A stretch of 5,728 nt of DNA from Spirochaetales bacterium (lineage in GTDB: Bacteria; Spirochaetota; Spirochaetia; DTKZ01). The stretch's first letter is position 1; each line of letters begins with the position of its first letter. Under the pieces are notes generated by a model. It saw nothing but the letters and a program-made list of their open reading frames with translations. It was not told the origin of the DNA and ran no database searches. Shown here one piece after another: positions 5,355 to 5,728 of the stretch. Both the position numbers and the translations under genes were made by a program. The stretch spans positions 1-5,728 of the forward strand of contig JAISAF010000197.1 in the NCBI GenBank assembly GCA_031266855.1. Reading direction: 5' to 3'.

Positions 5355-5664
5355 AGAGGATTTTTCCCTTTTGAACGATTGTTTCTTCAAGAATATTTTG
5401 CGTTTTCCTTATATTAAACACGCTTTCTTTGGATAATAATAAATCGATGAAAAAAATCTTTTTATCACCCAAATCGCCGATTATTTTCCATAAAGCTCTG
5501 ATACATTCGATATATTATCAGGAATTACAATATATATATCTATGTCACTTTTTCCCGTTGGCTCTCCATAAGCATAGGAACCGAACAAAAAGATATATTT
5601 TGCTGATACATATTTGAGGATAGATTCTTTAATGCTGTCTATTTTTTTCCGTAAATGTATTCAT
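5344..5664 (-). pseudogene. MNT-type nucleotidyltransferase, disrupted by two single-base frameshifts
   Basis: Three consecutive frames together give a normal MNT protein of about 106 residues. The ATG at 5664 reads MNTFTEK and stops after 11 residues. One base fewer in a run of seven A (plus strand T 5642-5648) leads into DSIKESILKYVSAKYIFLF and then GSYAYGEPTGKSDIDIYIV, the GS-x(n)-SDID catalytic signature of minimal nucleotidyltransferases. That frame ends at TAA (5483-5481). One extra base in a run of four A (plus 5484-5487) restores the third frame, IIGDLGDKKIFFIDLL, which runs to TGA at 5346-5344 inside the start of the HEPN gene. Such proteins are the antitoxin-like partners of HEPN proteins and can transfer AMP to them. 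The coding content is well preserved on both sides of each lesion, so the damage is recent, is a sequencing artefact at homopolymers, or is bypassed by slippage. As read, no full-length protein can be made. Confidence 0.83.
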
Positions 5665-5670
5665 GTTTTA

Positions 5671-5699
5671 ATTATAATTGATCCATAAATTTCCGTCAA
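5671..5699 (-). promoter_or_regulatory. Strong sigma-70-type promoter for the MNT/HEPN pair
   Basis: On the minus strand TTGACG (5699-5694) is separated by exactly 17 bases from a perfect TATAAT (5676-5671). Only six bases then separate the -10 box from the MNT start codon at 5664. Transcription would begin at or next to that ATG, so the message should be leaderless or nearly so. No Shine-Dalgarno sequence is present upstream of the ATG, in agreement. Confidence 0.75.
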
Positions 5700-5700
5700 G

Positions 5701-5728
5701 GAAGAAAAAAAATACCGCAAAGCCGGAA
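5701..5728 (+). repeat. Short dispersed repeat R4 (cut by window end)
   Basis: This matches R1 (4240-4267) in the same orientation at 26 of 28 positions, including the A-rich lead and ACCGCAAAGCCGG. It begins directly beyond the -35 box of the MNT promoter. Together R1 and R4 flank the decayed transposase, propeller and HEPN/MNT block as direct repeats. The window ends before the right boundary of the copy. Confidence 0.6.

Noticed and set aside
5429..5617. 62-codon plus-strand open frame opposite the MNT gene
   Set aside because: The opposite strand clearly encodes MNT motifs, and this frame is its antisense shadow.

Overview
The window looks like part of a bacterial chromosome. A compact metabolic gene cluster with good ribosome binding sites and fairly GC-rich codons occupies 728-4016. 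A decayed accessory block follows and becomes clearly AT-rich towards the right-hand end. The spaces between genes are packed with short perfect hairpins set in a conserved framework. The repeat style, the beta-propeller (SBBP-like) fragment and the gene set would suit a host-associated spirochaete such as a gut treponeme. That is an impression only; no rRNA or taxonomic marker gene is present.

Layout. 1-490: hairpin-rich repeat A, no gene. 491-727: no gene, but a strong terminator-like hairpin (614-637) and a TATAAT box ahead of the first gene. 728-1669: NAD-dependent epimerase/dehydratase of the extended SDR family. 1690-1960: hairpin repeat B. 2029-3030, 3044-3685 and 3708-4016: a tight three-gene unit of a DhaK-type sugar kinase subunit, its DhaL-type ATP-binding partner, and a small ABM/YgiN-family protein. 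4030-4235: hairpin repeat C. 4315-4490 (minus): C-terminal scrap of an IS30-like transposase with a frameshift, fused at about 4490 to the frameshifted tail of a beta-propeller repeat protein (4490-4743, plus). 4744-4967: no gene, an inverted pair of a short dispersed repeat. 4968-5354 (minus): intact HEPN-domain protein. 5344-5664 (minus): its MNT nucleotidyltransferase partner, broken by two single-base frameshifts, with a near-perfect promoter immediately upstream.

How they work together. DhaK-like and DhaL-like proteins together phosphorylate a short keto-sugar (dihydroxyacetone, or a four-carbon erythrulose-type sugar). An SDR could supply or interconvert the substrate, and the ABM protein could act as a small oxygenase or isomerase on a pathway intermediate. 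No DhaM phosphoryl donor, aldolase or transporter is visible, so the substrate is unresolved. The HEPN/MNT pair has the organisation of a two-gene toxin-antitoxin module, but the antitoxin-like half is disrupted as read here. All four frameshifts lie in the right-hand block and none in the metabolic genes, which fits real decay better than random sequencing error.

The most unusual feature is the hairpin framework. A fixed 18-base core occurs three times, each time between two hairpins whose stems differ completely between copies and yet are perfectly self-complementary in every copy.
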